From Halorubrum coriense DSM 10284 (GTDB taxonomy: Archaea; Halobacteriota; Halobacteria; Halobacteriales; Haloferacaceae): a stretch of 48,991 nt of DNA. This document shows, in pieces, positions 1 to 8,335 of this stretch. Both the position numbers and the translations under genes were made by a program. The notes under the pieces were generated by a model. The model worked only from the letters and a program-made list of their open reading frames with translations, had not been told where the DNA came from and made no database searches. The stretch spans positions 41,466 to 90,456 of the forward strand of contig NZ_AOJL01000060.1 in NCBI RefSeq assembly GCF_000337035.1. The letters run 5' to 3'. The number at the start of each line of letters is the position of its first letter. Positions within the stretch are counted from its first letter, which is position 1.

Positions 1-76
1 CCCCCCCCCCCCCCCCCCCCCCCCGCCCCCCGCGGCCGCCGCTTCGCTCCGGCCGCTCGCACGCACGCGCCACCGC
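1..76 (+). repeat. Truncated right end of dispersed structured repeat (copy R1), preceded by poly-C
   Basis: Positions 32-76 match the tail of the repeat copies at 20.4, 26.2 and 44.1 kb. A hairpin with 7-bp arms (GCGGCCG 32-38, CGGCCGC 50-56) is followed by GCACGCGC (63-70) and CCACCGC, the same order as in the other copies. The left partner of GCACGCGC is missing because the sequence before it is a run of 24 C, one G and six C. The C run looks like an assembly or contig-end artefact rather than biology, but this cannot be settled here. Confidence 0.7.
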
Positions 77-136
77 AGCCCGTGGGTGTCGTCGTCGTCC
101 CGGTGGCTTTTCCTCGTCGCTCGCGTGTCCCGACGC

Positions 137-1420
137 ATGACCGACGCAGACGAGGCGGCGCCGACGGTCGCGGTCGTCGGCGGCGGCGCGGTCGGCGTCA
201 CGACCGCCCACGACCTCGCGGCGCGCGGCGCCGAGGTGACCCTCTACGAGCGCGACGAGTTGGCGGCCGAGAGCTCCGGCCGCGCGGCGGGCCTCCTCTA
301 CGACGCGTACGCCGAGGACATCGACGCCGCGATCGGTGCCCGATCGATCGAGCGGTTCCGCGCGTTCGACCGGTCGCTGCCCGGCTTCTCGTTTTCGCCC
401 TGCCCGTACGTGATCGCGGTCCGCGAGGGCGACCCGGACGCCGACGCCGTCCCGGCGATGGTCGATCGCATGCGTGGCCACGGCCGCGAGGTGTCCGTCG
501 TCGACCCCGCCGCGCTCGGCGAGCGGTTCCCGTCGCTCCGCACCGACGACCTCGCCGTCGCCGCCGTGGCCGAGGGGGCCGGCTGGACCGACCCGCCGAG
601 CTACGTCCGCGCTCTCGCCGACCGCGCCGCCGGGGAGGGGGTCGCGATCGAGACGAACGCCGCCGTCGCGCTCGGGCCGCGGACCGACGCGGGACGAGCG
701 GTCCGGATCCGCGACGCCGGAAGCGACGGGAGTTCGGGGACCGAGACGCGCGCCTTCGACGCGGTCGTCGTCGCCGCCGGGGCGCACACGCGGTCGCTCC
801 TCGCGGCCGCGGGCGTCTCCGTCCCGGTCGTCCCCTACCGCGTTCAGGCGCTCGTGGCGCGGCGCGACTACGCCGGGCCGATGGTCTACGACGCCACCGC
901 CGACGCGTACCTCCGCCCGCACCTGGAGGGCCTGCTCGCGGGCGACGGCACGGAGCCGGTCCCGGCCGACCCGGACGACTACCGCCGCGCGGCGGACGAC
1001 TGGTTCCGCGAGGATATCGCCGGCGTCCTCGACGAGCGCCTCGGTCGCGTCGACCGCCCCGACGACGCCGGGCGACCCGACCGCGGCGAACGGGTCGACC
1101 GCGACCTCGGCGACGCGCGGGCGTGGGCCGGGCTCTGCACCGCGACGCCGGACGGCGACCCGCTCGTCGGCCCGATCGACGCGGCGGGGGCCGACCCGAC
1201 GCTGTTCGTCGCCGCCGGCTGGCAGGGACACGGGTTCATGCGCGCGCCGGCCGTCGGCGAGACGACCGCGGAAGGCGTGCTGGCGTCGCTCGCGGGCGTC
1301 GCGTTCGACGACCCGGACTCACCGTGGGTCGGCGCGTTCGACCCCGAGCGGTTCGACGGCGACGAGGCGTTCGAGATCGCCGAGGGCATGTCGCTGTCGA
1401 ACCGGACGGAGGAGAGGTGA
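137..1420 (+). CDS. FAD-dependent oxidoreductase (D-amino acid oxidase/glycine oxidase-like)
   Basis: This 427-residue protein should oxidise an amino or hydroxy compound with bound FAD in the cytoplasm; the substrate cannot be told. A Rossmann dinucleotide-binding motif stands at the N-terminus (GGGAVG, residues 15-20) with an acidic residue at the end of the second strand (E38), as in FAD-binding DAO-fold enzymes. The C-terminal part has DGDPLVGP and the glycine-rich AAGWQGHGFMRAP, which closes the FAD site in this family. The start chosen (ATG 137, MTDADE) puts the first strand close to the N-terminus; an upstream in-frame ATG at 86 would add a basic tail unlike a haloarchaeal protein. It is a single gene, followed by the convergent hsp20 gene. 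Confidence 0.85.
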   Translation: MTDADEAAPTVAVVGGGAVGVTTAHDLAARGAEVTLYERDELAAESSGRAAGLLYDAYAEDIDAAIGARSIERFRAFDRSLPGFSFSPCPYVIAVREGDPDADAVPAMVDRMRGHGREVSVVDPAALGERFPSLRTDDLAVAAVAEGAGWTDPPSYVRALADRAAGEGVAIETNAAVALGPRTDAGRAVRIRDAGSDGSSGTETRAFDAVVVAAGAHTRSLLAAAGVSVPVVPYRVQALVARRDYAGPMVYDATADAYLRPHLEGLLAGDGTEPVPADPDDYRRAADDWFREDIAGVLDERLGRVDRPDDAGRPDRGERVDRDLGDARAWAGLCTATPDGDPLVGPIDAAGADPTLFVAAGWQGHGFMRAPAVGETTAEGVLASLAGVAFDDPDSPWVGAFDPERFDGDEAFEIAEGMSLSNRTEER

Positions 1421-1461
1421 GGAGAAGTGAGGTCGCCCGAGCGGGCGGGGCCGAGCGGCGG

Positions 1462-1878
1462 TCAGTCGTCCTCTTCGACGACGTCGACGTCGCCGGAACC
1501 GCCGCGCTTGGGGATCTCGACGTGGAGCGTTCCGTTGCGCGTGAGCGTCGCGTTCGCGCCCTCGGGCGTCACGTCGGCGTCGCGCGGCAGGTCGACGCTG
1601 CCGGACAGCGAGACGCCCCGGCCCGGGAACACGAGGTCGTAGCCGTCGTAGAAGTCCCGGAAGCGTTCGAGCGAGACCTCGACGGTGCGGTCGAGGAAGG
1701 TGACGTCGACGTCCTCGCCGCGGACGCCGGGGGCGTCGAAGACGACGAGGTAGGCGTCGTCGCTCTCGAGGAGGTCGGTGGAGAGCGGGCGGCGCTCCTG
1801 GACGCGACCCCACCCGCGGCCGAGGCGTTCGAGGGCGCTACGGAGCGCGGACCGACCGCTCTCGACGAGTCCGCTCAC
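1462..1878 (-). CDS. Hsp20/alpha-crystallin family small heat-shock protein
   Basis: A 138-residue small heat-shock protein expected to hold unfolded proteins in large oligomers in an ATP-independent way. The alpha-crystallin domain spans roughly residues 35-120 and carries the typical A-x3-N-G-x-L-x-V-x-I-P-K ending (ANATLTRNGTLHVEIPKR). The C-terminal tail is acidic (VDVVEEDD) and lacks a clear I-x-I/V anchor, which usually helps oligomer assembly. Its start lies only 3 bp after the stop of the small zinc protein upstream on the same strand (1882-2037), so the two are probably co-transcribed. Confidence 0.88.
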   Translation of the reverse strand: MSGLVESGRSALRSALERLGRGWGRVQERRPLSTDLLESDDAYLVVFDAPGVRGEDVDVTFLDRTVEVSLERFRDFYDGYDLVFPGRGVSLSGSVDLPRDADVTPEGANATLTRNGTLHVEIPKRGGSGDVDVVEEDD

Positions 1879-1881
1879 GGC

Positions 1882-2037
1882 TCACACCTCGATTTCGACG
1901 AGGTCGCTCCCGCCGCAGTACGGACACGAGAGGTCCCCGACCGCGTGGTCGTCGGGCACGTCGTACGTGTAGTGGTTCTCGAACATGTCGAGCTCGCAGT
2001 CGTCGCTGACGCACTTGACCTCCATCGTCGATGGCAT
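1882..2037 (-). CDS. Small zinc-ribbon protein, conserved haloarchaeal type
   Basis: A 51-residue protein with four cysteines (C9, C14, C38, C41) in CVSDDC and CPYC pairs, which suggests one bound zinc. The rest is acidic and has an aromatic stretch (FENHYTY). I recognise it as a conserved haloarchaeal small protein but know no function. ATG 2037 sits 24-31 nt downstream of a TATA-like GTTTAAAC, so a leaderless start is likely; an internal ATG at 2025 is a possible alternative. The close spacing to hsp20 suggests a shared transcript and perhaps a role in protein quality control, which is only inference. Confidence 0.75.
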   Translation of the reverse strand: MPSTMEVKCVSDDCELDMFENHYTYDVPDDHAVGDLSCPYCGGSDLVEIEV

Positions 2038-2060
2038 ACGCGAACGTAGTGTCGGCGTCG

Positions 2061-2068
2061 GTTTAAAC
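2061..2068 (-). promoter_or_regulatory. TATA box for zinc protein/hsp20 transcript
   Basis: GTTTAAAC lies 24-31 nt upstream of the ATG at 2037, the archaeal TATA distance for a leaderless transcript. Confidence 0.55.
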
Positions 2069-2114
2069 GGCGTGGCGGCGGCGAGCCGGGGACGCGAAAC
2101 GCGCGGCGCGGCGA

Positions 2115-2510
2115 TCAGACGCCGGCGCCGCGCATCCGGTCCGGAACGACGGTTCGCTCGGCGAGTAACACGACGGCGGTCCCGAGCGCGACGCCGGCGA
2201 CGAAGCCCGAGGTGCCCGGGAAAAGCGCCGGGGCGAACGCGAGCGACGCCCCGAGCCAGACGGACGCAACGAGGAGACCGACGCCCCAGGCGACGTACGT
2301 CAGCGTCTCGCGGCGGTCGCTCGGAATCCGGTCCCGCGCCAGCCACGCCGTCGGGCCGAGGACGACGGCGGTGCCGGCCGCCCACGCGGCCGCGGCTCCC
2401 CACGGGCGCGGCTCGGCGGCGTAGAACCGTCCCGCAACGAAGAGGGCGAACCCGGCGAACACGACGTATCGGACCGCGCGCAGCCGGGTCGAAGTCGTCT
2501 CGGAGGGCAT
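2115..2510 (-). CDS. Four-helix membrane protein of unknown function
   Basis: A 131-residue integral membrane protein with four predicted transmembrane helices (about residues 12-29, 36-56, 70-90 and 98-117) and short charged loops. There are no recognisable catalytic residues. It stands alone, divergent from the radical SAM gene at 2622, and its AT-rich promoter (AAATAAATTATT) is 24-35 nt upstream of the start. The composition matches neighbouring genes, so it is probably a native haloarchaeal gene; I do not recognise a function. Confidence 0.65.
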   Translation of the reverse strand: MPSETTSTRLRAVRYVVFAGFALFVAGRFYAAEPRPWGAAAAWAAGTAVVLGPTAWLARDRIPSDRRETLTYVAWGVGLLVASVWLGASLAFAPALFPGTSGFVAGVALGTAVVLLAERTVVPDRMRGAGV

Positions 2511-2533
2511 ACGACTCGATTCCGCAGCGGCTG

Positions 2534-2545
2534 AAATAAATTATT
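2534..2545 (-). promoter_or_regulatory. TATA element for membrane protein gene
   Basis: AAATAAATTATT is centred about 30 nt upstream of the ATG at 2510, in an otherwise GC-rich stretch. Confidence 0.5.
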
Positions 2546-2621
2546 CCCCGCCGCACCGCGCCGAGTTCCGTCCCCGGCGTTCCGCACGCTTTTCCCGTCT
2601 CGGTCGAGTACGGACGGTAAC

Positions 2622-4475
2622 ATGACCGATTCGCCCGCGTCGGCCCGGGGGTCGCTCCCGGCCGACCCGAACGACCTCTCCGTCACCATCGTCGACGGCT
2701 ACGTCGACGAGCCGGCTCACTTCGGCGTCCCGCCGTACCTCTCGACGTACCCCCGGTACACGGCGGGCGCGCTCGTCGACGCCGGCGTCCCGGAGTCGGC
2801 GATCACCTACCACACAATCGACGAACTCCGCGAGGACCGGTCGAAGCACGCGGACGTCGCGGACGCCGACCTCATGATCTACGTCGGCGGGATGACGGTC
2901 CCCGGGAAGTACGTCGGCGGCACGCCGGCGGAGCCCGACGAGGTGCGCGAACTGGGCTGGACGGCCGACGGCGTGACGCTGCTCGGCGGCCCGGTGCGCT
3001 TCGGCGTCGGCGAGGAGAACGCGGGCGCACAGGAGACGCAGCGCGACGACCTCGACTACGACTTCGTCGCGATGGGCGACGTGGAGGCCGCGGCCCACGA
3101 CCTCGTCCGCGAGGGGTTAGAGGGGTACGGCAACCGGATGCGGACGAACGAGGAGGTCGACCGCTGGGCCCGACAGGGGGCGTTCGTCGTCGAGCAGCAC
3201 CCGAACCACCCCGACTACCTCATCTGCGAGATGGAGACCTCGCGCGGGTGCGCCTACCGCTGCTCGTTCTGTACGGAGCCGCTGTACGGCGACCCGGCGT
3301 TCCGCGCGGCGCGGTCGGTCGTCGACGAGGTCGACGCGCTCTCGGACCGCGGCGTGCGGCACTTCCGGCTCGGGCGGCAGGCCGACATCCTCGCGTTCGG
3401 CGGCGACGGCGAGGCGCCGAACCCCGACGCCCTCCGGGAGCTGTACGGCGGGATCCGCGAGGTCGCGCCCGACCTCCGGACGCTCCACCTCGACAACATG
3501 AACCCCGTGACGATCACGGACTACCCGGAGGCGTCCCGGGAGGCGATCCGCGTCATCGCCGAGCACAACACGCCCGGCGACACCGCCGCGTTCGGGCTCG
3601 AATCGGCCGACCCGGTCGTCCAAGCGGAGAACAACCTCCTCGTCACCGCCGAGGAGTGCCTGGAGGCCGTCCGCGTCGTCAACGAGGAGGGCGGCTGGCG
3701 ACCGGGCGACGACCCGGAGACGACGCCCGGCGACGCGAGCCGCGTCACGGGGCCGTCGACCGGTCCGGACGCCTCGCCGCGGCTGCCGAAGCTCCTCCCC
3801 GGGATCAACCTCGTCCACGGGCTGACCGGCGAGCGCCCGGAGACGTACGAACACAACAAGCGCTTCCTCCAGACGGTGTACGACGAGGGGTTGATGCTCC
3901 GCCGGATCAACATCCGGCAGGTGATGGCGTTCGCGGGCACGGAGATGGCCGAGACGGGGGCCGAGGTCGCACAGGAGCACAAAGACCAGTTCCAGGCGTA
4001 CAAACGCGAGGTGCGCGAGACCATCGACAACCCGATGCTTGACCGCGTCGTGCCGCCGGGCACCGTCCTCCCGGACGTGTACCTGGAGTACCACCAGGAC
4101 GGCAAGACGTTCGGCCGCCAGCTCGGAACCTACGCGCTCCTCGTCGCGGTGCCGGGCGAGCGCGAGCTCGGCACCAGCATCGACGTGGCGATCACCGACC
4201 ACGGCTACCGCTCCGTCACCGGCGTCCCGTACCCGCTCGACGTCAACGCGGCCTCGATGGCCGAGCTCACCGCGATCCCCGGGATCAACCGGAGCCGGGC
4301 CGGCGACGTCGTTGTCGGCCGCCCCTACGACTCGGTCGACGCTGTCGACGCCAGGGTCGCCGACCTCGGGGCGTACGCGGTCGCCGGCGACACCGACGTG
4401 CCGATTCCCGGGCGGGAGCGTCCCGGCTCCGGCCCCGGACCGGCCGCGAGGTCGTCGCTCGGTCGCGGGGACTGA
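2622..4475 (+). CDS. Radical SAM protein with C-terminal helix-hairpin-helix
   Basis: A 617-residue iron-sulfur enzyme that should cleave S-adenosylmethionine to start radical chemistry; the substrate is unknown. The cluster motif is C210-x3-C214-x2-C217 within ETSRGCAYRCSFC. The N-terminal ~190 residues resemble the Rossmann-like leader domain of B12/UPF0313-type radical SAM proteins (VDGYVDEP at the start). Near residues 539-585 there is a helix-hairpin-helix like that of ComEA (NAASMAELTAIPGI), usually a DNA-binding element, followed by a Pro/Gly tail. The gene ends 3 bp before a metallo-hydrolase (4479), indicating an operon. I have no pathway for it; the combination recurs in haloarchaea as far as I know. 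Confidence 0.85.
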   Translation: MTDSPASARGSLPADPNDLSVTIVDGYVDEPAHFGVPPYLSTYPRYTAGALVDAGVPESAITYHTIDELREDRSKHADVADADLMIYVGGMTVPGKYVGGTPAEPDEVRELGWTADGVTLLGGPVRFGVGEENAGAQETQRDDLDYDFVAMGDVEAAAHDLVREGLEGYGNRMRTNEEVDRWARQGAFVVEQHPNHPDYLICEMETSRGCAYRCSFCTEPLYGDPAFRAARSVVDEVDALSDRGVRHFRLGRQADILAFGGDGEAPNPDALRELYGGIREVAPDLRTLHLDNMNPVTITDYPEASREAIRVIAEHNTPGDTAAFGLESADPVVQAENNLLVTAEECLEAVRVVNEEGGWRPGDDPETTPGDASRVTGPSTGPDASPRLPKLLPGINLVHGLTGERPETYEHNKRFLQTVYDEGLMLRRINIRQVMAFAGTEMAETGAEVAQEHKDQFQAYKREVRETIDNPMLDRVVPPGTVLPDVYLEYHQDGKTFGRQLGTYALLVAVPGERELGTSIDVAITDHGYRSVTGVPYPLDVNAASMAELTAIPGINRSRAGDVVVGRPYDSVDAVDARVADLGAYAVAGDTDVPIPGRERPGSGPGPAARSSLGRGD

Positions 4476-4478
4476 GGT

Positions 4479-5378
4479 ATGTCGGACGGACGCGACACGG
4501 AAAGAAAGGGCGAGCCGAGGGGGGACGACCACGGTGACGCCGACCACCGCGAGCCCGTCGCCGTCTCCCGGATCGAGGTCCCCGTGGACACCCGCGCGCC
4601 GGGCGGAACCACGAACGCGTACCTGCTCGACGGCCTCCTCGTCGACCCGGCGGCCCGGACCGACGCGCTCGACGCCGCGCTCGCGGACCGCGGCTCGACC
4701 GACGCGGACGCCCCGTCCGTCGAGGCGATCGCGGTCACTCACGCTCATCCGGACCACGTCGGCGCGGTCGCCGACTACGCCGCCCTGACGGACGCGACGG
4801 TCGTCGCCCGCGAGGGCCACGCGGACCGGTTCGCCGCGGCCGCCGGCGTCGACCCGGACGAGACGGTCGCACCGGGCGAAACGGTCGCCGACACGGCGGT
4901 CCGCGCGGTCGACACGCCCGGGCACGCGCCGGACCACCTCGCGTTCGCGGCCGGCGGCCGGGCCGCGGGACCGGAGCGATCGGTGTTGTGTTGCGGCGAC
5001 CTCGCCGTCGCCGAGGGGAGCGTCGCGGTCGCCGCGCCCGAGGGGGACCTCGCCGCCTACCTCGCGAGCCTCGAAGGCGTGCGCGACGCCGGCTACGACC
5101 GCCTCCTCCCCGGACACGGCCCGCCGATCGACGACCCGGCGGCGGCATGTCGGCGGCTGATAGCCCACCGACTGGACCGCGAGCGCGACGTGATCGCCGC
5201 GATCGACGGCGGCGCGGCGGACGTCGACGCAGTCGTCGACGGCGCCTACGAGAAGGACGTCTCCGGCGTGCGTGACCTCGCGCGGGGGACGGTCGCCGCG
5301 CACGTCGAGAAGCTGGTCGCCGAGGGGCGGATCGACGAGGCATGGCTCGGTCGCTTGGCTGACGGAGACTTCGGCTGA
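4479..5378 (+). CDS. MBL-fold metallo-hydrolase with C-terminal winged-helix-like domain
   Basis: A 299-residue protein of the glyoxalase II/LACTB2-like branch of the metallo-beta-lactamase fold. The metal motif H88-x-H90-x-D92-H93 (THAHPDHVG) is intact, a third His follows in DTPGH (H149), and CCGD and LLPGHGPPI supply the bridging Asp and last His. The C-terminal 80 residues look like the winged-helix tail found in LACTB2-type proteins (DVSGVRDLARGTVAAHVEKLVAEG). The first 25 residues are charged and probably disordered. It is translated with or just after the radical SAM gene (3 bp gap). The likely activity is a thioester or phosphodiester hydrolase; the substrate is not inferable. Confidence 0.87.
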   Translation: MSDGRDTERKGEPRGDDHGDADHREPVAVSRIEVPVDTRAPGGTTNAYLLDGLLVDPAARTDALDAALADRGSTDADAPSVEAIAVTHAHPDHVGAVADYAALTDATVVAREGHADRFAAAAGVDPDETVAPGETVADTAVRAVDTPGHAPDHLAFAAGGRAAGPERSVLCCGDLAVAEGSVAVAAPEGDLAAYLASLEGVRDAGYDRLLPGHGPPIDDPAAACRRLIAHRLDRERDVIAAIDGGAADVDAVVDGAYEKDVSGVRDLARGTVAAHVEKLVAEGRIDEAWLGRLADGDFG

Positions 5379-5414
5379 TCCGCTCGGCGCCCCAGCCGCT
5401 TCCGCCGGACCGGC

Positions 5415-6035
5415 CTACGGCTCCGCTTCGATCTCGCCGACGACCTTGGACAGCGGCGTCTCCGTCACGTCGACGAAGCGGCCGCCGGCTGCGACGATCC
5501 CGCCGTCGGTCTCCGGGTCGTCGCCGACGTGGACGAGCCCGGTCGTCGCGGTCCCGAGTGCCTCCGCCGCGGCCTCGAACGCGGAGGGATGGGGTTTGCG
5601 CCAGCCGCAGCCGACGCTCGTCGTGACCGCCTCGAACTCGCCGCGGAGCCCGGCGCGGATCAGCGTCCGCGGGACGAGCTCGGGGACGGCGCAGTTCGAG
5701 AGCAGCCCGACCGGGCCGCGCTCGGCCGCGCCCCGGACGGCGTCGAGCGCGCCGTCGCGTCGGGCCACGTCCGGGTCGAACGCCGCGATCACGGCGTGTC
5801 TGGCGACGTTCCGCTCCGCGTCGACGCCGCGGGAGTCGAGCGCCCGGGCGACGTGGGCGGGGAGGGGGACCTCCGCGCCGGCCGGCGCTTCCACGTGCTG
5901 TTCGCCGTACGCGACGTGCCAGTCGTCCGGGACCGCCACGCCGCGGGACTCCAGTTCGCGCGCGACCGCTTCCGCGGGGTCGGACGGGTACTCGACGTCG
6001 ACGAGGGTCCCGAAGAGATCGAAGGTGACTGCCAC
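5415..6035 (-). CDS. HAD-superfamily hydrolase (haloacid dehalogenase-like)
   Basis: A 206-residue cytoplasmic HAD hydrolase. Motif I is DLFGTLV (nucleophile Asp near the N-terminus; the Phe at motif position 3 is typical of the dehalogenase-like group), motif II LLSNC, motif III KPHPSAFEAA, motif IV HVGDDPETD. The preferred start is GTG at 6035, which puts motif I at residue 5; no ATG lies in a sensible place upstream. It is convergent with the metallo-hydrolase gene. The substrate is unknown: family members include phosphatases such as phosphoglycolate phosphatase and 2-haloacid dehalogenases. Confidence 0.85.
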   Translation of the reverse strand: MAVTFDLFGTLVDVEYPSDPAEAVARELESRGVAVPDDWHVAYGEQHVEAPAGAEVPLPAHVARALDSRGVDAERNVARHAVIAAFDPDVARRDGALDAVRGAAERGPVGLLSNCAVPELVPRTLIRAGLRGEFEAVTTSVGCGWRKPHPSAFEAAAEALGTATTGLVHVGDDPETDGGIVAAGGRFVDVTETPLSKVVGEIEAEP

Positions 6036-6121
6036 GATACCACCGTTAGGGACAAACCCGGATTGAACCTGTCGGTCGGGGGTGTCCCTCCCGACGCCGA
6101 CCGCTCGCGGCGGAACTCCCG

Positions 6122-6604
6122 TCAGAACAGCGAGCCGAAGTGGAGCGTGAACAGCCGGTAGAGCCCGGTTACCCACGCGCACAGCCACAGGATCATGAAG
6201 CCCGCGACGCCGGCGCGGAGCCGCTTCCGCCAGTGGCCCATGTCTTCGTGGAGCTCGTCGATGTCGACGTCGAGGTCCTCGTAGGCGTCGGCGTTGCGCT
6301 TCGCCTGGAAGATGCGCACGATCCCGGTGAGCGCGAACGCCAAGAGCGCGTACGCCTGAACGCCGAAGAAGGCGTGGAGGATCGCCATCCCGCTCACCTG
6401 ATCGAGAACCCGCGGGACCATCCAGGTGACGATCGGCGTCGTCGTGAGGACCAGCCCGACGACGATGTACCGCAGGTGTCGCATCAACACGTTCCACGAC
6501 ACCGTCTCCGCGTCGATCATGATCCAAGCTCCGTACAGCAAGAACGGGAAACTCGCCGTCACGGACAGCCCGGCGACCGCCGCGATGACCGACTCGTCGA
6601 CCAT
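6122..6604 (-). CDS. Four-helix membrane protein next to the cytochrome b cluster
   Basis: A 160-residue membrane protein with helices at about 8-30, 43-64, 74-99 and 131-152. Histidines H43 and H77 lie at helix starts, and the loop before the last helix is highly acidic (EDLDVDIDELHEDM). It is divergent from the membrane protein at 6744 that opens the cytochrome b/halocyanin cluster. I believe it belongs to one of the haloarchaeal DUF73xx families seen beside these genes, but cannot confirm the number. A role in assembly or quinone/heme handling of the complex is possible from position only. Confidence 0.7.
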   Translation of the reverse strand: MVDESVIAAVAGLSVTASFPFLLYGAWIMIDAETVSWNVLMRHLRYIVVGLVLTTTPIVTWMVPRVLDQVSGMAILHAFFGVQAYALLAFALTGIVRIFQAKRNADAYEDLDVDIDELHEDMGHWRKRLRAGVAGFMILWLCAWVTGLYRLFTLHFGSLF

Positions 6605-6743
6605 ACCGACGGTACGTTCTCCGGCGCGTAAAGCCCCCCGATCCGCGTCCGTCGAGGCGCTCTCCCGACGCGCGGTGGCCGGGTTCCCGACCCCGAGGCA
6701 CGGACGAAAACAGTTAGCGTCAGGAGCACGTACCGACGGCGTA

Positions 6744-7589
6744 ATGGAAGACACCTCGACGCGGTCGGAGCCGGATTCGCCGCCGCCGGAGTCCGCCGAC
6801 CCGGCGGCGGACGGCCCGGACGACGCCGATCCGGAGACCGAAGCCGGGGCCGACGACATCGAGGCGCTCCGCGAGCGGGTCGAGTCGGAGTACGACTTCG
6901 ACGACTTCGGCCCGTCGGACATGGCCCGGATGAGCGCCGAGGAGTGGGACGCCGCCTTCGACCCCGACACGTGGATCACCGGCGACCGGCTCCTCGACCG
7001 GGTCGACGCCGAGCTGAAGTCGCGGATCGCGACCCGCGACGTGTTCGGCGTCTTAGAGCGCGTCCGCGAGAACGGTGAGGAGCGCATCCTCGTCTACTCC
7101 GACGAGGGATACGCCATCATTCGGCCCACGGGCGAGGTGCGCGGCGAGGGGACTGTGCTCCGAGACATCGAACCGGTCGTCGCGCTGGCGGCGATGGACT
7201 CGTACGAGGTTCCAGAGCCGCCGGACGACTGGTCGCTCCCGCACCCCGACAGCGTTCCGGAGGGGTCGGGCGAGTTCGGCAACCTCCTGATACAGGCCGT
7301 CGCCGCGGTCCAAGTGCTTGCCGGCGCGGCGCTCCTCGTCGCGACCGCCGTGACCGACCTCGACACGATCGTCGCGCCGGCGATGGGCGTCGTGTTCCTG
7401 CTCGTCGGCGTGTTCCTGTTCGCGATGGTGGCGAACGCGCGGCTCTCCGACCGGTTCCGATCGGAGGAGTACCGGGACCGTCTGCGGGCGCTCCGCGAGG
7501 CGAAAGAGCGTCCCGGGTTCGTCCCCGTCGAGGACGGCGTCGTGACCGACGAGGACGCCGCTGCGACCGACCGCGACCGGGACGAGTAA
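6744..7589 (+). CDS. Membrane protein with acidic N-terminal domain, cytochrome b cluster
   Basis: A 281-residue protein: a disordered acidic N-terminus (1-40), a soluble alpha/beta-looking domain (41-175) and two transmembrane helices (about 181-203 and 208-230), then a charged cytoplasmic tail. The start (ATG 6744) was chosen because translation further upstream loses haloarchaeal composition and overlaps the divergent gene's promoter. It precedes the halocyanin gene by 95 bp on the same strand. It has no known catalytic motif. I infer an accessory role in the cytochrome b/halocyanin complex from the neighbourhood. Confidence 0.72.
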   Translation: MEDTSTRSEPDSPPPESADPAADGPDDADPETEAGADDIEALRERVESEYDFDDFGPSDMARMSAEEWDAAFDPDTWITGDRLLDRVDAELKSRIATRDVFGVLERVRENGEERILVYSDEGYAIIRPTGEVRGEGTVLRDIEPVVALAAMDSYEVPEPPDDWSLPHPDSVPEGSGEFGNLLIQAVAAVQVLAGAALLVATAVTDLDTIVAPAMGVVFLLVGVFLFAMVANARLSDRFRSEEYRDRLRALREAKERPGFVPVEDGVVTDEDAAATDRDRDE

Positions 7590-7590
7590 T

Positions 7591-7606
7591 CCGCCGATTT
7601 CGGCGG
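7591..7606 (+). terminator. Short GC hairpin after the 6744-7589 gene
   Basis: CCGCCGA and TCGGCGG form a 7-bp stem with a 2-nt loop just after the stop codon. There is no strong T-run behind it, so termination is only a suggestion; the halocyanin has its own TATA box downstream. Confidence 0.3.
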
Positions 7607-7653
7607 TCTCAGGCCCTACAGACACCTCCACGTCGGCGGTTTCAGTCGGTGGG

Positions 7654-7659
7654 TTTAAG
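7654..7659 (+). promoter_or_regulatory. TATA box for halocyanin operon
   Basis: TTTAAG (within GGGTTTAAGC) lies 26-31 nt upstream of the halocyanin ATG at 7685, suggesting that the halocyanin and cytochrome b genes start a new leaderless transcript here. Confidence 0.5.
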
Positions 7660-7684
7660 CGCACCCCGTCCTGAGTGAAACTGT

Positions 7685-8335
7685 ATGAAAAGGCGGGACT
7701 TCGTGCGGACGGCCGGCGGCGCGACCGCCGCCGTCGCGGCCTCCGCCGGGGCGACCGGAACGGCGGCTGCACAGGAGGTACAGCCCGACTGGCCGAGCGG
7801 GGCGGCCGACGGCAACGTCGGGTCGTACACCGACGCCCGCGGCCAAGACGAGGTAACGATCTCCGTCGGGGCCGGGAGCAACGGCCTCGCGTTCGATCCG
7901 ACGCTGGTGTGGGTCGACGAGGGGACGACCATCGTCTGGGAGTGGACGGGAGCCGGCGGCGACCACAACGTCCAGACGGTCGACGGCGGCGGTCCGGCCA
8001 GCCTCGACAGCGGGAGTCCCGTCGGTGAGGAGGGAGCCACCTACGAGTACGAGACGTCCAGCGAGGACGCCGGCATCACCCACTACCACTGCGTGCCCCA
8101 CACCGCGGTCGGCATGCACGGCGGCATCGCCGTCGGCGAGGACGTCGCCACCGTCGAGGTCGGCGGCGGCGGCAACACCGGGTGGCCCGAAGACATCGCC
8201 AAGGTCGGCGTCCCGCTCCACGCTCACTGGGTCGGGATCTCCGCGATCCTCGGGATCGGCCTGACGTTCGTGTTCACCTTCTACATGCTCAAGTACGGCG
8301 AGTCGGCGCACACCGGCCACGGGGGTGCCAGATGA
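7685..8335 (+). CDS. Halocyanin: Tat-exported blue copper protein with C-terminal membrane anchor
   Basis: A 216-residue plastocyanin-like electron carrier that faces outside the cell and passes electrons to or from the cytochrome b complex encoded next to it. The N-terminus is a Tat signal (KRRDF then an Ala/Gly-rich stretch ending AAAQ). Type-1 copper ligands are visible: H94 (GDHN), C136, H139 and M144 in YHCVPHTAVGM, the standard C-x2-H-x4-M arrangement. A hydrophobic helix near residues 180-202 should anchor the C-terminus; there is no lipobox Cys, unlike many halocyanins. The stop overlaps the next start (ATGA), which ties it to the following gene. Confidence 0.92.
   Translation: MKRRDFVRTAGGATAAVAASAGATGTAAAQEVQPDWPSGAADGNVGSYTDARGQDEVTISVGAGSNGLAFDPTLVWVDEGTTIVWEWTGAGGDHNVQTVDGGGPASLDSGSPVGEEGATYEYETSSEDAGITHYHCVPHTAVGMHGGIAVGEDVATVEVGGGGNTGWPEDIAKVGVPLHAHWVGISAILGIGLTFVFTFYMLKYGESAHTGHGGAR

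Noticed and set aside
3117-5303. Very long open frame opposite the radical SAM and metallo-hydrolase genes
   Set aside because: It is a shadow caused by GC-rich codons; the plus-strand genes have clear catalytic motifs and acidic haloarchaeal composition.
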